A stretch of 39,738 nucleotides of DNA from an uncultured Prevotellaceae bacterium (lineage in GTDB: Bacteria > Bacteroidota > Bacteroidia > Bacteroidales > Bacteroidaceae): NCBI GenBank assembly GCA_946617675.1, contig CAMOKH010000065.1, positions 1 to 39,738 on the forward strand, in the 5' to 3' direction. The position numbers were made by a program, and so were the translations under genes. How positions within the stretch are numbered: position 1 is the first letter of the stretch; the number at the start of each line of letters is the position of its first letter. Below, piece after piece: positions 6,893 to 15,748 of this stretch. The notes beneath the pieces were generated by a model. The model did not search any database and was not told the origin of the DNA. It worked only from the letters and a program-made list of their open reading frames with translations.

Positions 6893-8377
6893 TTACATGT
6901 TAATATTGTTGAGTATGGGAATCACGGCGTCGTTGATGACGTTCGAGGCCCAGAAGGGGAACGTACCAAGACCGGCCACGCAGAAGATGAGGCAGCCGAC
7001 GGCGAGACGCTCGTCCCACGTGGCGTCGGTGAGCTGCAGGTAGTGCGGGTCGGCCACCTCGCCATACAGGATCTTGCCCACGAGGCGCAGGATGTAGACG
7101 GCGGTGATGACCACCGACGTGCAGGCGATGATGGTGCAGACGCGGTGGAACATATCGGCATTCTCGAACGAGCCCACGAAGATGGTCATCTCGGCCACGA
7201 AGCCCGAGAAGAACGGCAGGCCGAGATTAGCCAGACCGGCCAGGACGTAGCCCACGGCGAGGAACGGCATAATCTTCATCAGACCACCCAGACGGCGCAC
7301 GTCGCGGGTGTGGGTGCGGCCGTAGATCATACCGATGAGCGCAAAGAAGAGGGCCGTCATCAAGCCGTGCGACAGCATCTGCAGGATGGCACCCGTGCAG
7401 GCCGTCTTGGTCATCATCAGCAGGGCGAAGAGCACCAGGCCGCAGTGACTGACCGACGAGTAGGCGTTGATATACTTCAGGTCGGTCTGCACGCAGGCCG
7501 AGAGGGCACCGTAGACCACGGAGATGGTGGTCAGGATGAGGAATATCCACGACAGCTCCTGGGCAGCCTCAGGCAGCAGGTACATGGCTACGCGGAAGCA
7601 GCCATAGCCTCCGAGCTTCATCAGCACGCCGGCGTGGAGCATCGACACCGCCGTGGGGGCCGAGGCATGACCGTCGGGTGACCATGTGTGGAACGGGAAG
7701 AGGGCGCCCAGCACACCGAAACCGATGAAGATGAAGGGGAAGAACACCTTCTGCATGTCCACCGGGATGTTGTGCATGGCGGCAATCTCGTTGACGTTCA
7801 TCGTCGTGGCACCGCTGAAGAAGTAGATGCCGAGGATGCCGAGAATCAGCAGGGCGGAGCCTCCCATGAGCATCAGCGTGAGCTTCATGGCGGCGTACTC
7901 CTTGGCACCGCTACCCCAGACACCAATCAGCAGGTACATGGGGATAAGGGCCACCTCGTAGAACATGAACATGGTGAACAGGTCGGTGCAGATGAAGAAG
8001 CCGTAGACACCCGTTGAGAGCAGTGTGAACCACAGGAAGTACTCCTTCGTCAGCGGCTTGAGCTGCCACGAGGCGAACGTGCCGGTGAAGACGATGATGC
8101 TCGACAGCAGAAGCATGACGACCGAGATGCCGTCGACGCCAACGCTATAGGCAATGTTCAGCGGCTTAAACCACGGCGTAGAGGCCGTGAGCAGCATGAC
8201 GTCGGTATTGCCGGCGGCGCGCTGCTGAATGAAATAGATGGTAAGCCAGATGGAGAGGGCCAGCAGAGCCGAGGAGCCTGCCACCATCACGCCACGCACC
8301 TGACCCAGGTTGCGGGCTATCCACAATCCTAAAAGCATCAGGACGGGAATCAATACAAATAGACTAAGTATGTTCAT
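6893..8377 (-). CDS. nuoM: NADH-quinone oxidoreductase subunit M
   Basis: This antiporter-like membrane subunit of complex I has 494 residues and about 14 helices. The TM5 glutamate lies in MFYEVALIPMYLLIG. The broken-helix lysine region is SMLHAGVLMKLGGYGCFR, and FPFHTWSPDGHASAPT is the family signature. Its start codon is 4 bases downstream of the nuoL stop, and nuoN follows 19 bases after its own stop, so all are co-transcribed. No missing key residue was noticed. Confidence 0.97.
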   Translation of the reverse strand: MNILSLFVLIPVLMLLGLWIARNLGQVRGVMVAGSSALLALSIWLTIYFIQQRAAGNTDVMLLTASTPWFKPLNIAYSVGVDGISVVMLLLSSIIVFTGTFASWQLKPLTKEYFLWFTLLSTGVYGFFICTDLFTMFMFYEVALIPMYLLIGVWGSGAKEYAAMKLTLMLMGGSALLILGILGIYFFSGATTMNVNEIAAMHNIPVDMQKVFFPFIFIGFGVLGALFPFHTWSPDGHASAPTAVSMLHAGVLMKLGGYGCFRVAMYLLPEAAQELSWIFLILTTISVVYGALSACVQTDLKYINAYSSVSHCGLVLFALLMMTKTACTGAILQMLSHGLMTALFFALIGMIYGRTHTRDVRRLGGLMKIMPFLAVGYVLAGLANLGLPFFSGFVAEMTIFVGSFENADMFHRVCTIIACTSVVITAVYILRLVGKILYGEVADPHYLQLTDATWDERLAVGCLIFCVAGLGTFPFWASNVINDAVIPILNNINM

Positions 8378-8381
8378 ATCT

Positions 8382-10364
8382 TTAGATTGCTAAAAGGATT
8401 AATGTTAATGCTACAGCACCGGTAAGGAACCACACGGCATACTGGCGAACGTCGCCGCTCTGCCACGGGCGCAGGCTCTCGCCGGCCTCGTTGGCTCCCC
8501 ATGCAGCGAAGTTGAACGTACCGTCGATGACGTGGCGGTCGAACCAGGCAATGGGGCGCGAGACGCAGGCGAAGATGACCTTGTGGGTCACGAACTGCCA
8601 GATCTCGTCCTGATAGAAGCGCTTATAGGCAGCACGCCACAGACGGGGGAACGTAGCGTAAAGCTTGTCGGCCACGGGCTGCTGCTCACCTTTATAGATA
8701 TAGGTGGCCAGGCAGATGCTGCAGATGGCGATGACGGTGCTCACGGCGGCAACGGTCGGGTCGAAGTGGATGGTGTAGTCGTGGCCGTCGGCAGAGACGA
8801 ACGAGCCGAACGAACCGCCCCAGCCGAGGAATCCGGCCAGCGTGGTGTAGATACCTACGCCGACGGTGATGACCGACAGCACGATCAGGGGCACGGTCAT
8901 GGTCAGCGGAGCCTCGTGCGGCGTGTGGTGCTCGTGGGCCTCCTTGTTCTCGGTACCCCAGAAGATGCCGTAGTACAGGCGGAACATGTAGAAGGCGGTC
9001 ATGGCGGCGATGCCGGTCATGATCCAGCCCACCACGGGACTGTAGTTCATGCAGGCCGAGATAATCTCGTCCTTCGAGCTAAAGCCCGAGAAGAAGGGAA
9101 TACCGGCAATGGCCAGACATGAGATGAGGAACGTCCAGTGGGTAATGGGCATGTATTTGCGCAGCCCACCCATCAGGGCCATCTCATTGCTGTGGACGGC
9201 GTGGATGATGCAACCGGCGCCGAGGAAGAGGCAGGCCTTGAACATGGCGTGGGTGAACAGGTGGAACATTCCGGCCAGATAGCCTACGCTGCCCGGGTGC
9301 TCGTGACCCGTCAGCTGCTCGGTGCAGACGCCGAGGGCCACCATCATGAACGCAATCTGCGAGATGGTGGAGAAGGCGAGCACGCGCTTGATGTCGGTCT
9401 GCGCACAGGCCACGGCAGCAGCATAGAAGGCGGTGATGACACCCACCCAGACGATGATCGACATGGCCTCGGGGGCGTAGTTAATCCACAGGGGGAACAT
9501 ACGGGCCACCTGGTAGACACCGGCCACGACCATCGTGGCGGCATGGATGAGGGCCGACACGGGCGTGGGGCCTTCCATGGCGTCGGGCAGCCAGATGTGC
9601 AGCGGGAACATGGCACTCTTACCGGCACCACCGATGAACATCAGCGTCAGGGCCGTGGGCAGGATGAACCCACCGGCAGCCACTGCCTTGGCAGCGTCGC
9701 CGGCAATGAACGGCGTGGCGCCCTCGGCCATCTGGATGTTATCGATGAACGTGAACGAGAACGAACCCGTGTAGTAGCCGAAGATGAGGATACCCACCAG
9801 GAAGAAACCGTCGGCGAAGCGCGTGACGATGAACGCCTTCTTAGAGGCAGCCACGGCGGCGTGCAGCGGATAGTAGAAGCCGATGAGCAGGTAGCTCGAC
9901 ACGCCCACCATCTCCCAGAACAGGTACATCTGGAAAATGTTGGTAGCCACCACCAGGCCGAGCATCGACATGGAGAAGAGGCTCAGGAAGGCGTAGTAGC
10001 GCTGGAAGCCCTTCTCGCCGTGCATATAGCCGAAGGAGTAGATGTGAACCATGAACGACACGGTGGTAATGACGACGAGCATCATCACCGAGATGGGGTC
10101 GAGCATGATACCCATGTCGAAGTGCAAGCTACCCAGGGGCAGCCACGTCAGGTTGTAGGGCACGATGGTCTGGTAGACACCGTCCACGCGGTCGGCTCCG
10201 AAATACTGGAAAGCCGCCGTGTAGGCCAGCAGGGTGACCACGCCCAGTGTGCAGGTACCGATGAGTCCCGCCACCTTATGCGACATCTTCATGCCGAGCA
10301 GTCCCAACACTAAGAATGAGAACAGCGGCAGCAGAAGAATAAAGATTGTATATCCGTAATCCAT
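8382..10364 (-). CDS. nuoL: NADH-quinone oxidoreductase subunit L
   Basis: This is the most distal pump subunit of complex I, with 660 residues. It has about 14 core helices and a C-terminal part that in this family includes the long lateral helix linking the pump subunits. Signature segments are LFWEMVGVSSYLLIGF (TM5 glutamate), GGAGKSAMFPLHIWLPDAM (pump lysine) and EGPTPVSALIHAATMVVAGVY. A His-rich loop (EAHEHHTPHE) lies near residue 470. Gaps to nuoK (6 bases) and nuoM (4 bases) show tight operon packing. Confidence 0.97.
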   Translation of the reverse strand: MDYGYTIFILLLPLFSFLVLGLLGMKMSHKVAGLIGTCTLGVVTLLAYTAAFQYFGADRVDGVYQTIVPYNLTWLPLGSLHFDMGIMLDPISVMMLVVITTVSFMVHIYSFGYMHGEKGFQRYYAFLSLFSMSMLGLVVATNIFQMYLFWEMVGVSSYLLIGFYYPLHAAVAASKKAFIVTRFADGFFLVGILIFGYYTGSFSFTFIDNIQMAEGATPFIAGDAAKAVAAGGFILPTALTLMFIGGAGKSAMFPLHIWLPDAMEGPTPVSALIHAATMVVAGVYQVARMFPLWINYAPEAMSIIVWVGVITAFYAAAVACAQTDIKRVLAFSTISQIAFMMVALGVCTEQLTGHEHPGSVGYLAGMFHLFTHAMFKACLFLGAGCIIHAVHSNEMALMGGLRKYMPITHWTFLISCLAIAGIPFFSGFSSKDEIISACMNYSPVVGWIMTGIAAMTAFYMFRLYYGIFWGTENKEAHEHHTPHEAPLTMTVPLIVLSVITVGVGIYTTLAGFLGWGGSFGSFVSADGHDYTIHFDPTVAAVSTVIAICSICLATYIYKGEQQPVADKLYATFPRLWRAAYKRFYQDEIWQFVTHKVIFACVSRPIAWFDRHVIDGTFNFAAWGANEAGESLRPWQSGDVRQYAVWFLTGAVALTLILLAI

Positions 10365-10370
10365 AGATGA

Positions 10371-10679
10371 TCAATTTTTCATATTAGTAATGCTGTCTAC
10401 TGTGTCGCTCTTGAAGTTGCGGTACACATTGAGAATAATCGCGATAGCCACGGCCGACTCTGCTGCCGACACACCGATGGAGAAGAGGGTCATGAAGAAG
10501 CCCTCGTTCAGACCGGGATAGAGCAGGCGGTTGAAGGCGGCGAAGTTGATGTCGACGGCGTTGAGCACCAGCTCAATCGAGATGAGCATGGCAATCAGGT
10601 TGCGACGGGTCACAAAGCCATAGACGCCGATGAAGAACAACAGTGCTGAGAGCACGAAATAACATTGTACGGGTACCAT
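10371..10679 (-). CDS. nuoK: NADH-quinone oxidoreductase subunit K
   Basis: This small three-helix subunit of the complex I membrane arm has 102 residues, the standard length. The two membrane glutamates of the proton path are present, in ISIELVLNAVDINF (first) and SAAESAVAIAI (second). It sits 3 bases after nuoJ and 6 bases before nuoL on the minus strand. Confidence 0.96.
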   Translation of the reverse strand: MVPVQCYFVLSALLFFIGVYGFVTRRNLIAMLISIELVLNAVDINFAAFNRLLYPGLNEGFFMTLFSIGVSAAESAVAIAIILNVYRNFKSDTVDSITNMKN

Positions 10680-10682
10680 AGC

Positions 10683-11204
10683 TTAGTCCTCCTCTACTTT
10701 ACGTGAAACAACCAGTGCGCCGATGATGCAGGCCAGCAGGAAGATAGAGATGAACTCGAAGGGGAGCACATACTGATACTTCTCAGAGCCGACCAGGGCC
10801 TGACCGATGGTGCGCATGGGCACCTCGACATCGGCCACCTCACAGGCACGACACATAAACTCGTTCTTCAGGAACACGAAGGCCACCGTGGCCAGGCCGA
10901 CGACGGTCAGCAGGGCGGCACCGATGGCGCGCGAGCACTTGATCTTCTCGACCATGCCCTGCAGCGTGCGCTTCGACACGAGCTGGATGGCAAAGACGTA
11001 GATCATCGTCACGCCGCCGGCATAGACGCTGATCTGTGCAGCACCGAGGTAGGTGTAGTCGAGCAGGAAGTAAAGGCCTGCCACGCCGAAGAGCACGAAC
11101 AACATGAACGTTGCGGCCCTCATGATGCGCTTCGTCGTCACACACATCACGGCTGAGCCGAGGATGACGACCGCTAAGATGCAAAACATGATGATATTTG
11201 CCAT
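10683..11204 (-). CDS. nuoJ: NADH-quinone oxidoreductase subunit J
   Basis: This membrane subunit of complex I has 173 residues and five predicted helices. TM3 reads QISVYAGGVTMIYVFAI, corresponding to the usual Q-I-x-V-Y-x-G segment whose pi-bulge region is linked to redox coupling. It is flanked by nuoI (6-base gap) and nuoK (3-base gap). Confidence 0.95.
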   Translation of the reverse strand: MANIIMFCILAVVILGSAVMCVTTKRIMRAATFMLFVLFGVAGLYFLLDYTYLGAAQISVYAGGVTMIYVFAIQLVSKRTLQGMVEKIKCSRAIGAALLTVVGLATVAFVFLKNEFMCRACEVADVEVPMRTIGQALVGSEKYQYVLPFEFISIFLLACIIGALVVSRKVEED

Positions 11205-11210
11205 AGGTCC

Positions 11211-11756
11211 TTACTTGGTTTTAGTATTAAACGTTCCGACTTTCCACTCGGCGCCACCCTCTATGAGGTTAGGCAGCGAGCCGCCCTGGTAGACCTCCTC
11301 GTTGAGGTGGAGCACCAGCTTCGAGCGGTCGAAGACGGCATTCTCAAAGTCGTTGGTAAACTCAATAGCGTCGAAGTTGCAGGCGTTCGTACAGAGCTGG
11401 CAGAACATGCAGTCGCCAAGGTCGTAACGGTAGTCGTCGAGCACCTTCTTCTTCTTGCCCGTCTCAGGGTCTTCGGCCATGTGGGCTACAATCTTGATTG
11501 TACCGTTGGGGCATGCCTTCTCGCACAACGTGCAGGCCGTACACTTGTAGGCACCGTTCTCGTCGCGCTTGAAGACCAGCCGGCCGCGGTGGCGCTTGGC
11601 CACATGGAGCGTGGTCTTGCGGTTCTCGGGGTACTGCTCTGTCGACTTGTTGGTAAAGAAGCCCTTGAAGTATTCCTTCCAGGTTACTCCCATACCCGTA
11701 GCCAAGGTCTTCAGGCCGTGTCCGAGTTCACTGAAATATCCTTGTTCTTTTTCCAT
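11211..11756 (-). CDS. nuoI: NADH-quinone oxidoreductase subunit I (two 4Fe-4S ferredoxin)
   Basis: This peripheral-arm subunit carries clusters N6a and N6b, which pass electrons toward NuoB. At 181 residues it has C72, C75, C78 and C82 (first motif, followed by proline) and C116, C119, C122 and C126 (second motif). In the second motif the usual proline after the fourth cysteine is asparagine (CTNACNFDAIEF). All eight ligands are present, so both clusters should form. The N-terminal amphipathic helix precedes the clusters. The start lies 23 bases beyond a 9-bp tandem repeat that separates it from nuoH, the only large gap in the operon. Confidence 0.95.
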   Translation of the reverse strand: MEKEQGYFSELGHGLKTLATGMGVTWKEYFKGFFTNKSTEQYPENRKTTLHVAKRHRGRLVFKRDENGAYKCTACTLCEKACPNGTIKIVAHMAEDPETGKKKKVLDDYRYDLGDCMFCQLCTNACNFDAIEFTNDFENAVFDRSKLVLHLNEEVYQGGSLPNLIEGGAEWKVGTFNTKTK

Positions 11757-11779
11757 TGCTTTCTTTTTTTTCCAGGTTT

Positions 11780-11838
11780 TCTAGATGCTCTAGATGTTCT
11801 AGATATTCTAGATGTTCTAGATATTCTAGATGTTCTAG
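11780..11838. repeat. 9-bp tandem repeat between nuoH and nuoI
   Basis: There are six and a half head-to-tail copies of TCTAGATGT/TCTAGATAT (first copy TCTAGATGC), alternating so that the higher-order period is 18 bp. Each unit contains the palindrome TCTAGA. The array starts at the nuoH stop codon and ends 23 bases before the nuoI ATG. Confidence 0.95.
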
Positions 11839-12927
11839 TTATTTAATGTATAAGCCTAAGGCCACCACGACGGTCATCAGCACGAGGTTGATGAGCGAGA
11901 GGGGCATCAGGTACTTCCACTCTAACTTCAGAATCTGGTCGATACGCAGACGGGGGAACGTCCACTTGATCCACATGAGCAGCCACACCAGCAGGAAGGC
12001 CTTGCCTAAGAACCAGACGATGCCGGGGATGTAGTTCATCACCGTGTCGAAGGCCTCGATGCCGATGTTCACCGGTGCCCAGCCACCGAGGAATACCGTG
12101 GCGGCGATGGCGGCAATGATGAACAGGTTGAGGAACTCGGCCAGATAGAAGAAGCCGAAGCCCATGCCCGAGTACTCGGTGTGGTGACCTGCCGTCAGCT
12201 CGCTCTCGGCCTCAGCCATGTCGAACGGGCCACGGTTAGCCTCGGCGTTACCAGCCATGAGGAATACCAGGAAGGCGATGATGGCAGGAATGTGACCCTG
12301 GAAGATGAGCCAGCGCCAGGGGCCCGTCTGGGCCTCGACGATACCCGACATCTGCATCGTGCCGGTCAGGATGACGGCGGTGATGAGACAGAGGCAGAGC
12401 GACATCTCGTAGCTGATTATCTGCACGGCGCCGCGCATAGCCGAGACGACGGAGTATTTGTTGTTAGAGGCCCAGCCGGCCAGGAAGATACCCACGACGC
12501 CTATCGACGAGATGGCCGTCAGCAGGAAGATGCCCACGTTGAAGTCGAGCACCGTGGCACCGTTATTCCACGGCAGGAACGAGAAAGCGCCCACCGAGCC
12601 AACGATGACCAGCAGCGGCGCCACGCCGTAGAGCAGTTTGTCGGCCTTGTCGACGAAGAAGATCTCCTTGATGAGCATCTTGAACACGTCGGCAAAAACC
12701 TGCAGCAAGCCCCAGGGACCGACACGCATCGGGCCCAGACGGCACTGGAAGTAGGCACACACCTTGCGCTCCATGAATATCAGTACGATGGCCAGCACGG
12801 CGTATCCGACAAGGATGGCCACGCCGACAAGCACGCACTCAATCAATATCGTCAGCCAGTCGGGGCACCCTAAGGTGACGCGCAGCAACTGGTCGAACCA
12901 TTGCGTAATAATTGAAAAGTCGAACAT
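11839..12927 (-). CDS. nuoH: NADH-quinone oxidoreductase subunit H
   Basis: This eight-helix membrane subunit forms much of the quinone chamber at the junction of the two complex I arms. It has 362 residues. Signature segments are ERKVCAYFQCRLGPMRVGP (family: ERKxxxxxQxRxGPNRVGP, here with M for N) and GNAEANRGPFDMAEAESEL (family: E-x-N-R-x-P-F-D-L-x-E-x-E-x-E-L), with the charged residues kept. WIKWTFPRLRIDQ lies in the last part, as expected. It starts 12 bases after nuoCD. The 9-bp repeat follows its stop. Confidence 0.96.
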   Translation of the reverse strand: MFDFSIITQWFDQLLRVTLGCPDWLTILIECVLVGVAILVGYAVLAIVLIFMERKVCAYFQCRLGPMRVGPWGLLQVFADVFKMLIKEIFFVDKADKLLYGVAPLLVIVGSVGAFSFLPWNNGATVLDFNVGIFLLTAISSIGVVGIFLAGWASNNKYSVVSAMRGAVQIISYEMSLCLCLITAVILTGTMQMSGIVEAQTGPWRWLIFQGHIPAIIAFLVFLMAGNAEANRGPFDMAEAESELTAGHHTEYSGMGFGFFYLAEFLNLFIIAAIAATVFLGGWAPVNIGIEAFDTVMNYIPGIVWFLGKAFLLVWLLMWIKWTFPRLRIDQILKLEWKYLMPLSLINLVLMTVVVALGLYIK

Positions 12928-12939
12928 ATTTTTCTTTGA

Positions 12940-14553
12940 TTAGCGGTCAATATCAGGAATAACTACGTCAATAGCAGCACAGGTGGCAATCAGGTCGGCT
13001 ATCTTCTGGCCGCGCAGCATGGGGTCGAAAGCCCCCACCAGCGACAGTCCCATCGGGCGCATCTTCATGCGGTAGGGGCTCTTGTCGCCACGCGAGTCGA
13101 GGTAGACGCCGAACTCGCCGGCCACACCCTCAACAGAGTAGTACCACTGTCCCTCGGGCACCTTGATGATGGGCTTCTGCTTCACGTAGAAGTCACCCTC
13201 GGGAATGTTGTCGATGAGCTGCTCGATGATGTTCAGGCTCTGATACATCTCGTTGATGTGAACGAGGTAGCGGCCCATGGAGTCGCACGTGTCGACCGTA
13301 CACTGCTCCCACTCCACCTTGTCGTAGAGGTCGTAGGGGTGGTTCTTGCGCACGTCGTTCTTCCAGCCCGAGGCACGTCCGGCCGGGCCTGTCACGGCAT
13401 ACGAGATGCAGTCCTCGAGCGACATCGGTCCACAGTTCTCCAGACGGTTGTGGGTGATGACGTTGTCGCCGAACACGTCCATATACTCCTGAATCATGGG
13501 GCGCAGATACTTCACCAGTCCCTTCACGTTGCTGACGAAGTTGGGGTCGATGTCGTCCTGCAGGCCACCTATTCTATAATAATTCTGTATCAGGCGTCCG
13601 CCCGTCGTCTCCTCCATGCAGTTCAGCACGTGCTCACGGTCGCGCATGCCGTAAAGGAATGCCGTCAGAGCGCCGAGGTCCTGAGCCACGCACGAGGTGA
13701 ACAGCAGGTGCGAGTCAAGACGCTGCAGCTCGTCCATGATGGTACGGATGTACTTGATGCGGTCGGTCAGCTCGACACCCATAGCCTCCTCAATGACGCC
13801 TACCAGAGCGTGGCGATGCTGCATGGCTCCCAGGTAGTTAAGACGATCGGTTAAAGCAAGCGTTTGGGGGTACGTCATCTGCTCCCACATCTTCTCGATG
13901 CCACGGTGAATGTAGCCGAAGTGCGGGTAGATGCGCTTCACGGTCTCGCCGTCGAGCACCGTCTGCAGACGGAGCACGCCGTGGGTGGCGGGGTGCTGCG
14001 GACCGATGTTGATAACGTAGTCGTCCTGGGTGAACAGGCGGTTCTGCTTCGACTGCAGGTTGCCGTCCTTGTCTAAGTAGTACTCCAGGCCGTAGTCGGG
14101 CTCGACGTCGTCGTCCAGCGTGTAGCTGTCGTTGAACTTCCAGTCCTTGCGGAAGGGGTGACCCTTGAAGTCGGTGCGCAGGAACAGGCGGCGCATGTCG
14201 GGATGACCCAGGAAGACGATGCCGTAGAAGTCGTAGACCTCGCGCTCCAGCAGGTCGGCCACGCGCCAGATGTCGCTCACGGTGGGAATGTAGTACATCT
14301 TCTGACCGTCTGTCTCACCGGTGCCGTTCGAGGCAATGCCGTCGCCGCAGACCTGGCTCTTGGCCAGCATCTTGACGCTGCAGCGCTCGTGGGTCGTGGT
14401 GTTTTCGAGGATGTAGACGCAGCCTAACCCCTCCTCGCCGCCGAAGTCTTCGCCGACGATGGTCACGAGGTAGTCGAAGCCTTTCTTCTCCTTCAAGTTG
14501 CGCATTTCCTGAGCGAACTTGCCAAAGTCGTATGATAAGAAATCTAATTTCAT
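12940..14553 (-). CDS. nuoCD: NADH-quinone oxidoreductase subunits C and D, fused
   Basis: A single 537-residue chain joins NuoC and NuoD of the peripheral arm. NuoC (about 1-150) has the 30-kDa signature around LLEREVYDFYGIVFLGHPDM (101-120). A linker (about 150-175) leads to NuoD (about 176-537), with GPQHPATHG at 184-192, which helps form the quinone site near cluster N2. The typical C-terminal D-x-D-R ending is present as DIDR. The start overlaps the nuoB stop as ATGA, suggesting coupled translation. CD fusion is common in Bacteroidetes and enterobacteria. Confidence 0.97.
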   Translation of the reverse strand: MKLDFLSYDFGKFAQEMRNLKEKKGFDYLVTIVGEDFGGEEGLGCVYILENTTTHERCSVKMLAKSQVCGDGIASNGTGETDGQKMYYIPTVSDIWRVADLLEREVYDFYGIVFLGHPDMRRLFLRTDFKGHPFRKDWKFNDSYTLDDDVEPDYGLEYYLDKDGNLQSKQNRLFTQDDYVINIGPQHPATHGVLRLQTVLDGETVKRIYPHFGYIHRGIEKMWEQMTYPQTLALTDRLNYLGAMQHRHALVGVIEEAMGVELTDRIKYIRTIMDELQRLDSHLLFTSCVAQDLGALTAFLYGMRDREHVLNCMEETTGGRLIQNYYRIGGLQDDIDPNFVSNVKGLVKYLRPMIQEYMDVFGDNVITHNRLENCGPMSLEDCISYAVTGPAGRASGWKNDVRKNHPYDLYDKVEWEQCTVDTCDSMGRYLVHINEMYQSLNIIEQLIDNIPEGDFYVKQKPIIKVPEGQWYYSVEGVAGEFGVYLDSRGDKSPYRMKMRPMGLSLVGAFDPMLRGQKIADLIATCAAIDVVIPDIDR

Positions 14554-15284
14554 GCCTGCTCCTCCTTTCTTGTCTGCTGCGACTCAGCCGCAGCCTTCAT
14601 TTCGTCAACAAACTCCTGAGGTACGTCGGTCACCACGATGGTCTCGCGGCGGTGGTCGCCCAGTTTCTCGCGGAACGTCAGCTCCTCATTCGATACGCCG
14701 AGCGTCTTTTCCTCAGCCGTCTGCTTGTGGTTAGCGCCGCCGAAGAACTTCTCGATCTTCACCTTGCGCTGCAGCTGCATCATGCCGTACATGATGGCCT
14801 CGGGGCGCGGCGGACAGCCAGGGACGAACACATCGACGGGCACGATTTCCTCGATGCCCTTCACCACGTGGTAGCTCGACTTGAACGGTCCGCCCGAGAT
14901 GGCGCAACCGCCGACGGCCACCACGTACTTCGGCTCGGCCATCTGGTCGTAGAGGCGCTTCAGCGCCGGAGCCATCTTGTGGGTGATGGTGCCGGCACAC
15001 ATGATAAGGTCGGCCTGGCGGGGTGAGTTACGCGTCACCTCAAAGCCGAAGCGGGCGAAGTCGTAGCGCGAGCAGCCGCAGGCCATGAACTCGATACCGC
15101 AGCAGCTGGTAGCAAACGTCAGCGACCACAGCGAGTTAGAGCGGCCCCAGTTGATCAGCTTGTCAAGCGAACCAGTGATGACGTTGACGCCACCCTCGTG
15201 CAGCTCGTCGACAATCTTCTCCAACGACTCGTTGTCTTTCCACTCCTCGTAGGGAATCGACTTGATCTTGGGTTTCATTTCCAT
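14550..15284 (-). CDS. nuoB: NADH-quinone oxidoreductase subunit B
   Basis: This subunit carries cluster N2, the last iron-sulfur centre before quinone. The start MEMKPKIKSIPYEEW gives 244 residues; a second ATG two codons later (15278) overlaps the nuoA stop as ATGA and is equally possible. The open frame continues upstream inside nuoA but is not protein-like there. N2 ligands are C61-C62 (SCCGIEFMACG), C127 (VGGCAISGG) and C157 (VPGCPPRP). The C-terminal 70 residues after the catalytic core are charged and longer than in E. coli. Confidence 0.96.
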   Translation of the reverse strand: MEMKPKIKSIPYEEWKDNESLEKIVDELHEGGVNVITGSLDKLINWGRSNSLWSLTFATSCCGIEFMACGCSRYDFARFGFEVTRNSPRQADLIMCAGTITHKMAPALKRLYDQMAEPKYVVAVGGCAISGGPFKSSYHVVKGIEEIVPVDVFVPGCPPRPEAIMYGMMQLQRKVKIEKFFGGANHKQTAEEKTLGVSNEELTFREKLGDHRRETIVVTDVPQEFVDEMKAAAESQQTRKEEQA

Positions 15285-15625
15285 TCGAGCGCTCCTTTCC
15301 GCCAGGCGTAAGCCAGGCCTAAAACCAATACTACGAGGAAGAACCCGATTGACAGCAAGGCCATCACACCGAAGTCCTTCACCACTACCGCCCATGGATA
15401 CAGAAACACCGTTTCCACATCGAACATGAGGAACAAGATGGCGAAGAGGTAGAAGCCCACACTGACCGGTATCCACGACGTTCCGCGAGTGGGAATACCA
15501 CTCTCGTAGGGTTCGCCTTTCACCTTTGCGTATGAGCGTGGACCAATAAGCTTAGCAACGACGTAAGCTCCCGCCACCAATGTAAATGCCGTCAGCAAGA
15601 CGGTAATTAACAAGGTAAAATCCAT
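15275..15625 (-). CDS. nuoA: NADH-quinone oxidoreductase subunit A
   Basis: This small three-helix membrane subunit, next to NuoH and NuoJ, is first in the operon. Beginning at MDFTLLITVLL gives 116 residues, the usual length. The ORF can be extended 15 codons upstream, but that segment runs toward the promoter box. The conserved acidic stretch FDVETVFLYPWA is present. The stop overlaps the nuoB start. No nuoE, nuoF or nuoG lies anywhere in the operon. Confidence 0.95.
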   Translation of the reverse strand: MDFTLLITVLLTAFTLVAGAYVVAKLIGPRSYAKVKGEPYESGIPTRGTSWIPVSVGFYLFAILFLMFDVETVFLYPWAVVVKDFGVMALLSIGFFLVVLVLGLAYAWRKGALEWK

Positions 15626-15667
15626 AAAATTTATTTTGTTATAACAATGATTCGCTTTTAAGCGGTG

Positions 15668-15675
15668 CAAAGTTA
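15668..15675 (-). promoter_or_regulatory. Promoter -7 box TAACTTTG for the nuo operon
   Basis: The minus strand reads TAACTTTGCACC, matching TAnnTTTG, about 45 bases before the nuoA ATG. A well-spaced TTG -33 element is not obvious. Confidence 0.65.
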
Positions 15676-15748
15676 CTAAAAAATTTGCAAATAGTCTGAT
15701 AAAATACAGAAAATTTGCAAAAATACGTCATTATTGCTGAAAAGCGGC

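Noticed and set aside
15285..15476. Upstream extension of nuoB with an alternative ATG
   Set aside because: It overlaps nuoA in another frame and its translation does not match any NuoB N-terminus.
5422..15625. Possible nuoE, nuoF or nuoG within the operon
   Set aside because: All intercistronic gaps are under 90 bases and every gene is assigned; none of these subunits is present.
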